From NCBI GenBank assembly GCA_965153355.1, contig OZ231128.1, forward strand, positions 13,702,001 through 13,766,000: DNA of 64,000 bases, given 5' to 3'. Source of the stretch: Flaccisagitta enflata. Its lineage: Eukaryota; Chaetognatha; Sagittoidea; Aphragmophora. The position numbers and the translations under genes were made by a program. The notes beneath the pieces are model-generated. The model saw only the letters and a list, made by a program, of their open reading frames with translations, was not told the origin of the DNA and made no database searches. This document shows, in pieces, positions 1-10,403 of the stretch. How positions within the stretch are numbered: the stretch's first letter is position 1; each line of letters opens with the position of its first letter.

Positions 1-44
1 TGTGTGTGTCTGCATGTGTGTCTGCATGTGTGTGTGTGTGTCTG

Positions 45-84
<40 letters not shown>
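1..84. repeat. (TG)n microsatellite, continues off the left edge
   Basis: Nearly pure TG dinucleotide with a few TCTGCATG interruptions in the first 50 bases. The array is cut by the window edge. Confidence 0.95.
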
Positions 85-87
<3 letters not shown>

Positions 88-208
88 CTGTATTTTTACA
101 CTTTGAAGTGTTGATAGGTCGCTTATCATACTAAATCCAAATTGAACTTGCAGTAGAATTGCTTTCCTTGTATCTGTTATCAATTAGGAGAAATCAATTT
201 TTGAAAAA

Positions 209-340
209 AACAAGGCCAAGTAGGCCAATGAGGTGCGACATGTGGATCAACAGACGAATGCGTTACCTGACCAACCAACCAACCGACTGACCAACCAACG
301 GACACAGCCAGTTATAGAGGTGCTTTGTCGCACCTAAAAA
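209..340 (+). mobile_element. Family A element, AGGTGCG subfamily, complete
   Basis: Head AACAAGGCCAAGTAGGCC is followed by the box AGGTGCGACA, then GAATGCGTTACCTGACC, a GACC/AACC tetranucleotide tract, and the terminal hairpin AGGTGCTTTGTCGCACCT ending CTAAAAA. The reverse complement of the hairpin begins AGGTGCGACA, identical to the head box over 10 nt. No reading frame lies inside, so this is a non-autonomous element. Its class is inferred. Confidence 0.8.
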
Positions 341-719
<379 letters not shown>

Positions 720-748
<29 letters not shown>

Positions 749-1160
749 GGGTGGTGAATGTTGAGATAAGTAATTCTCCTTGATAGGTACTCATTCTGGG
801 CCAGTGTGATGGTGATTAGGGGTGGTTAGGGGTGGTGAATGTTGAGATAAGTAATTCTCCTTGATAGGTACTCATTCTGGGCCAGTGTGATGGTGATTAG
901 GGGTGGTTAGGGGTGGTGAATGTTGAGATAAGTAATTCTCCTTGATAGGTGGTCATTCTGGGCCAGTGTGATGGTGATTATGGGTGGGGAGGGGTGGTGA
1001 ATGTTGAGATAAGTAATTCTCCTTGATAGGTGGTCATTCTGGGCCAGTGTGATGGTGATTAGGGGTGGTTAGGGGTGGTGAATGTTGAGATAAGTAATTC
1101 TCCTTGATAGGTACTCATTCTGGGCCAGTGTGATGGTGATTAGGGGTGGTTAGGGGTGGC
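720..1160. repeat. 81-bp minisatellite, about 5.4 copies
   Basis: Copies start CCAGTGTGATGG at 720, 801, 882, 963, 1044 and 1125, an exact 81-bp spacing. Each carries GGGGTGGTTAGGGGTGGTG and TTGAGATAAGTAATTCTCC. Near identity and invariant length indicate recent expansion. The last copy is cut after about 35 bp, where family B repeats start. Confidence 0.95.
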
Positions 1161-1575
1161 GAAGGCCTAAATCCTAGCCTGGAGGCCCAGATTTCAGTCT
1201 TGAAGCTCAAATCTCAGCCTCAAGGTCAAAATCTCAGCCAAGAGGCCCAGATCCCCGCCTTAAGGCCCAAATCTCAGCCTCCAGGCTAGGATTTAGGCCT
1301 TGAGGCTAGGATTTGGGCCTTGCGGCTGGGATTTGGGCCTCAAGACTGGGATTTGGGCCTCGAGACTGAAACTTGGGCCTAGAGACTGGGATTTAGGGGG
1401 GGGGGGACGGAGGAGGAGGAGGAGGAGAAGGAGAAAATTCCCCTGTGTGAAAGCATAGGTCATCGACCCCTTCGGGGCCGCTGCCCTGCTCCCCCTCAAC
1501 TTCAACCACAACCTACTTAGGCAGGGCACGGGTACCGCTGACCATCTAACGCTTTTGCGACTATTCATATCATGT
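1160..1575 (-). mobile_element. Family B GC-rich element with 20-bp repeats
   Basis: The minus strand reads ATAGTCGCAAAAGCGTTAGA, then GGTCAGCGGTACCCGTGCCC, a GGCAGCGGCCCCGAAGGGG hairpin box, and GGTCGATGACC. Next come about 12 copies of a 20-21 bp unit of type GGCCTCAAGGCTGGGATTTG. The 20-mers switch orientation near 1280. Related copies lie at 6936-7625, 8327-9165 and 57545-57905. No coding capacity is seen and the mechanism is unknown. Confidence 0.65.
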
Positions 1576-1743
1576 CGCGTTTACGTGGCTCCCTGTTCGG
1601 GGGCCCGTCTGATTTTTCATAGTCGCAATTACCGACATACGAGCAAGTCGGAAAGCAGTTTCATCAGACAAAGAATGAGCTCAAAGCTAAGAACCCAAAG
1701 ATTCGAAACATCGATCATAAAGTCATCTGCGAGATATTAGAAG

Positions 1744-1880
1744 AGGCGTAACGGACGGACGGACGGACGGACGGACGGAAGGACGGACGGATGGACGGAC
1801 GGACGGACGGACGGACGGACGGACGGACGGACGGACGGACGGACAGACCCTCTTATAAAGATGCGATGACGCATCTAAAA
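1744..1880 (+). mobile_element. Family A tail, AGATGCG type, with long (GACG)n
   Basis: An almost pure GGAC tetranucleotide array of about 100 bp is followed by GACCCTCTTATAAAG and the hairpin AGATGCGATGACGCATCT, ending CTAAAAA. No AACAAGG head is visible upstream, so the copy is 5'-truncated or its head is too diverged to see. Confidence 0.7.
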
Positions 1881-2335
1881 ACAAGCGATGCTGAGGAAGA
1901 TTTTTATCTTGACAAATTTGGCATTTCACCATGCCTACAAATGCTTGGTGCGCAACGCCGGTATTGACCTGAGGTCATTTTCCTTGAAACTATGGGGTTT
2001 TTGGGGTAAGTGTATCATACTTTGAGTTCCGTAGGCGTCCAAAAAAATTTGGGCTTCTAACAAGCGCCCCAATATACCTCAATGATTCTTTTTATGTTTT
2101 TTCTTACTTTTATTCTCATGGAATTTTCTTTTTTTACCCCCGTTGACACACTAAATCTTGCCGTCAGATGCTCGCCGTCTTAACGAGCCACGCAGTCGCT
2201 AGCTACGTTCGTTTGCTCGCACCGCTCCAGAGGTGGAGATTCCGGAAGTTGCCGCTCAGCAGACTTGGGCTGCCGCATAAGAATTTTGATGCATTTCACC
2301 CATAATACTAGGATTAGCAGAAATCTTTGAACTTC
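1881..2335. other. Unassigned sequence
   Basis: Non-simple sequence without a usable open frame. I recognise no repeat, RNA or coding signal in it. Confidence 0.4.
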
Positions 2336-2337
2336 TA

Positions 2338-2340
<3 letters not shown>

Positions 2341-2392
<52 letters not shown>
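2341..2392. repeat. (CT)n microsatellite
   Basis: Pure CT dinucleotide of about 26 units. Confidence 0.97.
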
Positions 2393-2394
<2 letters not shown>

Positions 2395-2511
2395 GGTGTT
2401 ACAATTTACACTACACTTTTTTTTTCTTTTTTTAAGAACCTAGTTTAAGAACAAGGCTTCAAATGGCCCCAAAATTAATGTGTGATGGCTTCAAATTTTC
2501 AAAAAAAAAAA

Positions 2512-2662
2512 GGCAGGGGCTATATTTGAGGTCACTTCATCATTTGGGCAGGAGCAGTGAGGCCAAAGACTGCAAAAAAACAAAACAAAAAAGTTAAGTG
2601 TGGCGGACGGAAGGACCAACTGACCAATGGACCGACAGTGGGGCGTAGCACGCGACTAAAAA
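2512..2662 (+). mobile_element. Family A element, AGTCGCG subfamily, 5'-truncated
   Basis: Starts inside the GGCAGGGGC box, continues through the second box (TTGGGCAGGAGCAGTGAGGC), an A-rich stretch, AAGTGTGGCGGACGG and a short tetranucleotide tract, and ends GTAGCACGCGACTAAAAA. The head is missing and the first hairpin arm is eroded. Confidence 0.75.
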
Positions 2663-3220
2663 TTCGCCTAAGGTAAAATTTTAAAAATAATAATAAAACT
2701 CTTGAATTTGATTTAATTGAAATAATATTTTATTATTTCTGATATAAAAACTATAAATGTCCTCAGATTTTATTGCTTAGCATTAGATTCAACTATATAA
2801 TTATTATAAATGTATTTAGTAAAATTTAGTGATAGTAAATATCTAAGGTTCTTATCATTTACATAGTATTTAGAATTAAGCACGCTCTAAGAATATTGAA
2901 AGCTTCATTTAGCCAAAAGACCAAAAGACTTAGACTAAATGTAAATTGACGTAAAATAACCTTAAATAACCTTTAATTTGGAAAAAAGTCGAAGAGACGC
3001 AGTCCCTTCGGTCTTTTTGAGTCCTGCAGAGAAAAACAGATTTCCCTTTGTTTTATGAGGCGTTTGGGAAAGTTGCTGCATTTTGGGGGCAGAATGAGAC
3101 TACGCATGAAATTAATCGCTAAGAAAGAGCTAATTCTCCTCTTTCAGATGACGCCAAGCAGAATTCTGTGCGATCGATGGTTTTGGAGCTATGATTTTTA
3201 AAATCTTTTTATACTTTTTC
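2663..3220. other. AT-rich unassigned sequence
   Basis: AT-rich sequence rich in TTTATTATT/AATAA motifs. No coding frame of any length and no recognised repeat. Confidence 0.4.
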
Positions 3221-3223
3221 GCA

Positions 3224-3350
3224 TTTTTAGGTGCGCCAACGCACCTCTATAACTGGCTGTGTCCGTCGGTTGGTTGGTTGGTCGGTTGGTCTGTAACGCA
3301 TTCGTTCGACGATCTACACGGCGCACCTTATTAGCCTACTTGGCCTTGTT
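3224..3350 (-). mobile_element. Family A element, AGGTGCG subfamily, complete
   Basis: The minus-strand head AACAAGGCCAAGTAGGC is followed by the box AGGTGCGCC, the GAACGAATGCGTTAC block, a tetranucleotide tract and the hairpin AGGTGCGTTGGCGCACCT, ending CTAAAAA. The hairpin's reverse complement AGGTGCGCC equals the head box. It lies head-to-head with the next element, 3 bp apart. Confidence 0.82.
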
Positions 3351-3353
3351 CCT

Positions 3354-3786
3354 AACAAGGCCAACACCTATAAGTCGCGTGCGAGACTTACAAACAAAGA
3401 ATGACTTAGAATGACTTAGAATGACTTTCAATGACTTAGAATGACTTTCAATGACTTAGAATGACTTTCAATGACTTAGAATGACCTAAAATGACCAAAA
3501 TTGACTTAAAATGACTAAAAACCCTAATAACCAAAAATGACTTAACATAACTTAAAATGACTTAAAATGACTCAAAATGACTTAGAATGACTCAAAATGA
3601 CTTAGAATAACTATAAATGACTTAAAATGACTTAACATGACCTAAGAGTTGACGTTATAGTACAAAAAAGTAAAGTGTGACGGACGGACCGACGGACGGA
3701 CGGACGGACGGACGGACGGACGGACGGACGGACCGACGGACGGACCGACAAAGCGGGTTGTAGAGTCGCGTGCACGCGACTAAAAA
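3354..3786 (+). mobile_element. Family A element carrying an AATGACTTAG minisatellite
   Basis: Head AACAAGGCCAACACCTATAA, then the box AGTCGCGTGCGAG. About 270 bp of 10-bp AATGACTTAG-type repeats follow, then AAAAAAGTAAAGTGTGACGG, a long (GACG/GACC) tract and the perfect 18-bp palindrome AGTCGCGTGCACGCGACT, ending CTAAAAA. The same head, repeat and tail recur at 43255-43741. The 16285 copy has the same frame but a different 10-bp repeat. Confidence 0.85.
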
Positions 3787-3896
3787 CGAAGATTCGAAGA
3801 ATCGAGTTAGTCGAAGTCTATTTGAACTTTGAAATGTCCCAGGTGATGATTGTGCATCCTGGCAGCACAGTCTCTCTCTCATTTCAACTCTGGACG

Positions 3897-4068
3897 CTAT
3901 GAGAGGCTTTGTCCGTCAGTCCATCCATTGGTCTGTTGGTCCGTCTGTCCGTCTGAGTGGAAAAACAAGCGATCTAGATGCTTGTGTGTGGGGGTTGAGG
4001 TTGGGGTGTGGATTGGGGTTGGATGCCTCTGTCCACCTGTCCGCAACGATATTGTAACCCCGTGTTAC
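3897..4068 (-). mobile_element. Family A element, CAATATTGTTGCGGAC subfamily
   Basis: On the minus strand it holds a degenerate head (TAACACGGGGTTACAATATC), the box TTGCGGACAGGTGGACAG, a CCAACCCCAATCC-rich interior, a GACGGAC tract and the tail ATAGCGTCC. It matches the copies at 13685-13894 and 61885-62139. The terminal hairpin is eroded. Confidence 0.65.
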
Positions 4069-4078
4069 ATGAGGGAGG

Positions 4079-4178
<100 letters not shown>

Positions 4179-4345
4179 AAATGAGAATGGGAGAGAGAAA
4201 GAGAGAAAGAGACGGGCAAACAAAGAACAAACATAGAAACGCATGTAGAGAGTGGAACAAACCAAAAAGATGCCCAGAGAAAAAAAAAAAGACAATCAAC
4301 CAGACAAAACACTACATATCACAAGAAATTCCAAAACCTCGCACT

Positions 4346-4460
4346 TACGACTTTTTTGGTAACTTTAAATGACTTAAAATGACGTCAAATGGGGCAAAAA
4401 AGCAGTGTGATGGACAGACGGACAGAGCGGGTCATAGAGTCGCGTGCACGCGACTAAAAA
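4346..4460 (+). mobile_element. Family A tail, AGTCGCG subfamily
   Basis: Short AATGACTT-type repeats are followed by AGTGTGATGGACAGACGG, GCGGGTCATAG and the perfect palindrome AGTCGCGTGCACGCGACT, ending CTAAAAA. The head end is not identifiable. Confidence 0.7.
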
Positions 4461-5155
4461 GTATGATAGGTGGAACAACATCCCTCACTATACCCAAACT
4501 AAAATAAATGGAAGAGGGCCTTGTGAGCCCTCACTGACTAGTTACTACGCGCATCACTCCTAGTTTTCCATAAAACAGAATTTGAAAAACATTCCCTCTC
4601 ACTCTAACCCAAAAGAAAACTCCTCACCAAAATAGTTAAGGGCTAATGTCTGCTACCTTTGTTACCAAAATTCAACAAATCACCCGAGGGTAACATTGTT
4701 AAGAAACCATACCCTTAGAGGATAGAATCGAGGTCAAGCTTACTGCGACCGCCGGACATTCCAATCCAAGGTACTGAGTAGTATGATAGGTGGAACAACA
4801 TCCTTCACTATACCCAAACTAAAATAAATGGAAGAGGGCCTTGTGAGCCCTCACTGACTAGTTACTACGCTCATCACTCCTAGTTTTCCATAAAACAGAA
4901 TTTGAAAAACACTCCCTCTCACTCTAACCCAAAAGAAAACTCCTCACCAAAATAGTTAAGGGTTAAAGTCTGCTACCTTTGTTACAAAAATTCAACACAT
5001 CACCCGAGGGTAACATTGTTAAGAAACCATGTACCCTTAGAGGATAGAATCGAGGTCAAGCTTACTGCGACCGCCGGACATTCCAATCCAAGGTACTGAG
5101 TAGTATGACAGGTGGAACAATATCCCTCACTATACCCAAACTAAAATAAATGTAT
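4461..5155. repeat. 320-bp tandem repeat, about 2.2 copies
   Basis: Units begin GTATGATAGGTGGAACAA at 4461 and 4781, and GTATGACAGGTGGAACAA at 5103, a spacing of 320 and 322 bp. The third copy is cut after about 50 bp. A diverged relative is at 10085-10200 (ACTCCTAGTTTTCCATAAA). Confidence 0.93.
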
Positions 5156-5208
5156 TTCTGCCGTACGCCGCTGTCACCTGTAAGATGTCCCTTTTGTTCT
5201 GAGTAGGT

Positions 5209-6165
5209 ACACTTTTTTTTTTTTATAAGAACGTCATTTTTTGGGCAAGCCTTCAATGTCCTTAAATTTTGAGCGGTTTCAAGGCTTGAACGTTCTTAAA
5301 TTGTTCTTAATCAAAACACATTTTTTAACCTTCAATTAAGAACGTTCTTAATTAATTTAAGTTTCTCAATAATGAGAAAATGAAGGCAAACATCAATGAA
5401 ATAACAAAGCAGCAAGTTTAAACATTTTAAGTGAATTAAGGTCAATAAAAATAGAAAGATACATGCCATATAAAGTGAAACATGATTTGCTGAACAGTGT
5501 CTCTTGTTTACAAAGAACAATCAATTAAAAAAGCAAAAAAAAAAAATGTTCTTGAATTTTTAAGATTTGTAGCCTAATGTTTTTAAATTTTTGAAGAAAT
5601 AAAGCCTTCCAATGTTCTTAGCATGTTCTTAATTTTTTGACGATTTGAAGCCTAACGTTCTTATAAACTTGGTTCTTATAAAAAAAAATAAGTGTAGCTC
5701 AACTGGTTCAATTCTGTCTTTGCACCAGTAGCCTTTTGTTTCTCTCAGAATGTCTTTTAATTTTGTTTTACGTGATTTACAAAAGGACGCTAAATATGTT
5801 TTAGCATATAGTTGATTTAGCTTCAATTTATTATGTCCTCATTATTTATTGTTATCATTAATATAAATTATTGTTATCGATTAAGTTTCGTCATCAAAAC
5901 ATTTAAGATTTTTTTATTTCTGAGATTGTTTTTTTTTAGTATCTTTTCGAGTCGTGTTTACGCTACAAGAAAGCTTTAAAAATAAGACCTCAGTTGGGGA
6001 CTAATGTTGAAGCTTTTTTTTGTAAGAGCATCATTTTTTTTGCCGAAGCCTTCAAAAGAGTTAGAGATAGCTATTAATAAAATAACTACAACGTTCTTAA
6101 TTTTGGAGCAATTTCAAGCCCCGATGTTCTTATAAACTAGGTTCTTGTAAGAAAAAAAAAGTTGT
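5209..6165. repeat. Cluster of diverged short repeats with AACGTTCTTAATTTT motif
   Basis: At least three loosely similar segments (about 5215-5300, 5530-5690 and 6010-6165) combine poly-T/A, TAAGAACGTC, GAAGCCTTCAA, TGTTCTTAATTTT, TTTCAAGCC and TTCTTATAAACTAGGTTCTT. The intervening sequence is AT-rich. They look like old copies of one short element; no boundaries or target duplications are clear. A further trace is at about 2430-2470. Confidence 0.5.
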
Positions 6166-6454
6166 TTTGAGTACGGGCAAAGTGGCAGAAACAGGGGCAC
6201 ACTTGGCACATTGTGCCTCCGAACTTTAGCTCAAAAGTTGGCCATATAAATTTGATAATAGAAAGAATTTGAGAAAAGAGGAGAAAATTAGGAGGAAAAT
6301 AGAAAAATCAGAAGGATCAATAGGGTTTTAGGTTTGATCACTAATTTTTTGGAAGAAATTTTGAAGACGATACTGATCTTTTGTTTTTATCGGGTTTCCC
6401 CGTTTGGGCGAAGCTTTAATTCGAGTAGATTCGGGTTGAAATGTATCTAACCCA

Positions 6455-6545
6455 GCTCTTACCTAGCCCTAACGCTAGCTCTGACCTTAACCCTAAAACC
6501 ACCCCCAACCCCAACCTTAACCCTAACCTTACCCCTAACCCTCAA
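6455..6545. repeat. Degenerate CCCTAA-like repeat
   Basis: A run of CCTAACC/CCTTAACCC/CCCCAACCC motifs. It resembles a degenerate interstitial telomere-type (TTAGGG) repeat but is imperfect throughout. Confidence 0.45.
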
Positions 6546-6935
6546 TAAAAAAAACCTTAAAAAGTCAGTAAAACAAAAGACATCACCAAATTCGAAAACA
6601 GTACCCATTTTTTTGGTATGGGAACTCTCAGATTCCATGAAATTAAAGGTAAGATGCAGAAAACTAGTAGTTTTATGCAATATTTACATAACATCAGCTG
6701 ATTTTTAAAAGTTAGACTTAAAGCACTGCAAAAACTTGTGCCTAGGACCTACAGAATTTTTTGCCACCCTGCTTACGGGGTATATATGTTGTTCATCAAA
6801 GCGATTTTTGAATTTTTGGCTTTAACACTTAAATTAATCTTTTTTGCCCCAAAAAAATGGCTGCTATCCAAAAGCTGAAAAAAGGGTTAAAGGCAAATTT
6901 TGGGGGTCCTAGATAAAAATTTTAAAATCGCTTTT

Positions 6936-7625
6936 GGGCAGCGGCCCCGAAGGGGACAAAGTCCTGTAGAACACAGGGGGACTTTCGTTCGTCCGTCCGT
7001 TTGTTCGTTTGTTCGTTTGTTCGTTCGTTCGTTCGTTTGTCCGTCCCCCCCCTCAGGCCCCTCAGGTCTCAAATCTGGCCTCTCAGGCCTCAAAACTGGC
7101 CTCTAAGGCCTCAAATATCGCCTCTCAGGCCTCAAATCTTGCCTCTTAGGCCTCAAATTCAACCTCTCAGGCCTCTTAGGCCTCAAATTCAACCTCTCAA
7201 GCCTCAAATTAGACCTCTCAAACCTTAAATCCAAATTCACAGGCCTCAAACCTGGCCTCTCAGGCCTCAAATCAGCAATCTAAGCCTCAATCTATTGCTC
7301 TCAGGCTTCAAATCAGTCCTCTGATTTCAAGCCTTGGACCAGCTCTCCCAAGCCTCAAGTCAGCCCTCTCAAGCTTCCAATTGGTATTCTTAGGCCTTAT
7401 ATCAACCTTCTTAGACCTCAGTTTTGGCTCTTGAAGGCCTTTGGTCAGCCCTCTATAGCATCTCATCCCCTTTCTCAGGCAGGACGAACGAAAGTCCCCC
7501 TGTGTTCTACAGGACTTTGTCCCCTTCGGGGCCGCTGCCCTGCTTCCCCCTCCCTCCAAATCACAATCACTCAAAGCAGGGCAATGGGTATCGCTGACCA
7601 CATATTGCCCTTGGGCGACCTGTTA
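6936..7625. mobile_element. Family B element with 59-bp perfect inverted repeat
   Basis: Bases 6936-6994 (starting GGGCAGCGGCCCCGAAGGGG) are the exact reverse complement of 7482-7540. Between them are a (CGTTC/CGTC) tract and about 20 copies of a 20-21 bp AGGCCTCAAATCTGGCCTCT-type repeat. After the right arm comes the family B outer sequence GGGTATCGCTGACCA. The CCCCTTCGGGG core would fold as a C(UUCG)G-type hairpin if transcribed. No protein is encoded. Confidence 0.75.
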
Positions 7626-7639
7626 TGATTTATATTCCC

Positions 7640-8045
7640 CATAAGTATCTAAAATGATTTAAAACAAAAAATTTGATCAAGTTAGATTGTCTGTAGGGGG
7701 GTGTGCTAAAACGTTTGGCGCCTCCACACCTTATATTTTGCGTCCATGTGTAGTCTGCGTGATTTCATGCCCATGGCCTTAGTGGGGATGTGGTGGGACA
7801 GCTTCAAGTATTAATTGGAGTGAAATTGAACGTGAGGTCCTACTTAAAGTCCCAGCCCCCAAAACTAGCTATTGAAACCTTACATTTGTTCAAGTCACCC
7901 CCAGGCCCAAGTCACTCTTCTTAGGCCTCAAATGAGGCCTTTAAACCACAATCCGGTACAGTTTGCTTGTTAGGTGACATGAATCCCGATCTAATGGACT
8001 TTGGGGGACTAAAATATCTTTTTTGTTATAGGTGGAATTTCGTTT
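7640..8045. other. Unassigned sequence
   Basis: Mixed-composition sequence with a few more GGCCTCAAAT-type motifs near 7925. No gene or recognised repeat. Confidence 0.35.
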
Positions 8046-8049
8046 GAGC

Positions 8050-8145
8050 CAGAGGGCTTTTCACACGAAACCCTTAAGGGTCACTTAAGGGTCACTTAAG
8101 GGTCACTTAAGGGTCACTTAAGGGTTTTGTGTGAAAAGCCCTCAG
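8050..8145. mobile_element. Small MITE-like inverted repeat with 11-bp internal tandem
   Basis: AGGGCTTTTCACACGAAACCC on the left faces GGGTTTTGTGTGAAAAGCCCT on the right. The centre is about four copies of the 11-mer GGGTCACTTAA. CAG lies directly outside both ends, a possible 3-bp target duplication. That would suit a PIF/Harbinger-type MITE, but three bases are weak evidence. Confidence 0.7.
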
Positions 8146-8269
8146 GATAGGGAATAAAAAAAAAACAAGTTGAAGGGACTATGAATTTGCATCCATAAGT
8201 CATGGTGTATAGGAACAGGCAATATATGTTTCATTATATTTTTTTACTTTTATATACATTTACGTTTTA

Positions 8270-8326
8270 CTGACCGACCAACCGATGGGCAGAGCTTCTC
8301 ATAGAGTTGCTATGGCGCACCTAAAA
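8270..8326 (+). mobile_element. Family A tail fragment
   Basis: GACCGACCAACCGATGGGC, CTTCTCATAGAG, then a damaged hairpin (GTTGCTATGGCGCACCTAAAA). It directly abuts the outer end of a family B element. Confidence 0.55.
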
Positions 8327-9165
8327 TAGTCGCAAAAGCGTTAGATGGTAAGCGGTACACATTGCCCCTGAGTGAGTGTATGTGGGTTTGAGATGGTTAG
8401 AGGCGCAGCGGGCCCAAAGGGGTCGATGACCTGGATTTGGGCCTCAAGGCTGGGATTTTAGCTTAAAGGCTAGAATTTTGGCTGCAAGGCTGGGATTTGA
8501 GCCTCAAGGCTGGGTTTTTGGGCAGCGGCTCCGAAGGGGATGAAGTCCTGTAGAACACGGGGATTCTGTCTGTCCGTACGTCCTTCTGTCTGTACTTCCA
8601 TCCGTCTGTACATACGTAAATCCATTCGTCCCCCCCAGCCCCATCCTCAGGGCTTTGTCACTTTTGGGGCCCAAATCCAAACTGTATGGCCCAAATCCAA
8701 GCAAAATAGCCCAATTCCAAGCAAAATGGCAAGCAGGGCACGGGTACCGCTGACCACTTACTGCCTTTGGGATTTGGGCCTCAAGGCTTTCAATTTGGGC
8801 CTCAAGGTTGAGATTTGGATCTCAAGGCTGGGAGTTGGGCCTCAAGGTTGGGATTTGGATCTCAGGGCTGGGATTTAGGCCTTAAGGCTGGGATTTGGAC
8901 CTCACGGCTGGGATTTGGACCTCAAGGCTGGGATTTGGACCTCAAGGCTGAGATTTGAACCAGAAGGCTGGGATTTGGGCCTCAAGGCTGAGATTTGGGC
9001 CTGAAGGCTGGGATCTGGGCCTGAAGGCTGGGTCTGGAGTCTTTGGGTCCGAAGGCCTCGGGGCTTGGATTTGGGTCATGAGGCTGGGGGCGGGGGCTAT
9101 GCAAGAGAAATTTCCCCATAAGTGAAATCATAGGTCATCATTCCCTTCGGGGCCGCCGCCCAAAA
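8327..9165 (+). mobile_element. Family B element(s), nested or rearranged
   Basis: Starts ATAGTCGCAAAAGCGTTAGA, then TGGTAAGCGGTACAC and GGGCCCAAAGGGGTCGATGACC, followed by 20-mers of type GGGCCTCAAGGCTGGGATTT. A second GGCAGCGGCTCCGAAGGGG box sits at about 8521 with a (GTCC/GTAC) tract. A reversed GGGTACCGCTGACCA lies near 8740, then another ~14 20-mers to 9060. It closes with a reversed GGTCATCATTCCCTTCGGGG. The order implies at least two overlapping copies. Confidence 0.6.
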
Positions 9166-9329
9166 GGAAAGAGAGAAAACTTGTTTGGTTGGTGTAATAA
9201 TGGTGTAAGGCGCAAAACCCCTTGTGGGCCGTTTCTCCTTTCTAGAGACAAGAAACGCGGGAGGTGAACGTCCAGCCCAAGTCGAACGCAAGCGAGAGCA
9301 GCTCGAGCCGCGAATGACGCTCAATTCAT

Positions 9330-10085
9330 CAGAAAAATGACAAGGACGCTGTCTCAGGGAAATTCGGAAATGCCAAATTTACTCGCCTTAAGTTGGGTTG
9401 TTAGCGGAGGTGGGACCGCCTGGGACGGGGGGGGGGGGTCGGTGAAGGGTTGCATGTGCTCTCTTTACTCGCCTGAGTCAATCTTATCTTGGTTTTGTCG
9501 TTGTTGCGCTGGAGAATGGGGTCAGAACTGTGTGCGACAATTGAGGTGGTTGGGTTTGTCTATCTGCAAAGATGAGTAGTTGGCGGGGAAACCGGTGGTA
9601 GGTTTGCTTGGAATGGGAAGGGTAGGTGAAGGAATGGTTTTATTTGCCTGAGTCAATGAAGGGGATGGGAAGGGGGGGGACAAACAGCTGAAAGAAGGGT
9701 TATATGTGCCCAACAGTGCCCATATGTATTTAGGTTCTTCACTCGACCGAGCCAGTGATGGGTGGTTGTTATTGTTGTTGTTGCTGTGGCTGGGGAATGG
9801 GGTATGGTCTCTGTGAAACAATTGAGGTGGTTGGGCGTGTCCAATTGCAAAAATGGGTTGTTGGCAGGGATGCCGGGGGTCGGATTGCTTGGAATGTCCC
9901 CATACGCACAAGTTCTTTGCTCTCCTGAGCCTATGTAATGATGAGTTGTTGTTGTCAGGGCATTGAACTGGGTAAGAAGGGGTTTGGTCTGTGCGAGGAT
10001 GGTCTATGGTACGGGATAATAAGAAGGGTTAGAGATGTTGATTGTTGATACGCAAAAGTTCTTGACCTCCATGTTCCTAGGACAA
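9330..10085. repeat. Diverged tandem repeat of about 280 bp
   Basis: CAATTGAGGTGGTTGGG occurs at about 9539 and 9820, each preceded by CTCGCCTGAGTCAAT-like or CTCGACCGAGCCAGTG and GTTGTTGC..TGG..AATGGGGT. A third, weaker unit begins near 9920. Copies differ by many indels, so the array is old. Frames through it are unconvincing. Confidence 0.6.
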
Positions 10086-10215
10086 GTAGAACAATATCCT
10101 TCACCACTCCTAGTTTTCCATAAAGTAGAATCTAGAATGTATTCTTTCTTAATCTAACCCAAAACCAAACTTTCTTACCAAAATTATTTAAGATCCTGTG
10201 GGCCTGATACCTGTG
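10085..10215. repeat. Diverged copy of the 320-bp unit
   Basis: Shares AACAATATCCTTCAC, ACTCCTAGTTTTCCATAAA, AATCTAACCCAAAA and ACCAAAAT with the 320-bp repeat at 4461-5155. Confidence 0.65.
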
Positions 10216-10403
10216 TAACCAGATTTCAAATTTCCCTATAATTCAATAAATCCCCGGAGGGGCGAGGGGTGAAGTTGTTAAGAAGGTGAGGTTTGGGGGA
10301 GGGGGCAGTTCTTATCCTCGAACCAAGGGGGGTGGGAAGGGGGTATACTAGCTGGAGTGGTTTTTGTGGGATGTGAAAGACGGTTGGTAAGTCAGTATTC
10401 TAG

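Noticed and set aside
1440-1520. Ribosomal RNA fragment suggested by GC-rich CCCCTTCGGGG hairpin
   Set aside because: The motif recurs in family B elements and its context matches no conserved rRNA segment.
3397-3650. CRISPR-like array (regular AATGACTTAG repeats)
   Set aside because: Repeats are 10 bp with no unique spacers, inside a eukaryotic mobile element.
6455-6545. True telomere or telomere-associated sequence
   Set aside because: CCCTAA units are too imperfect and short, with ordinary sequence on both sides.
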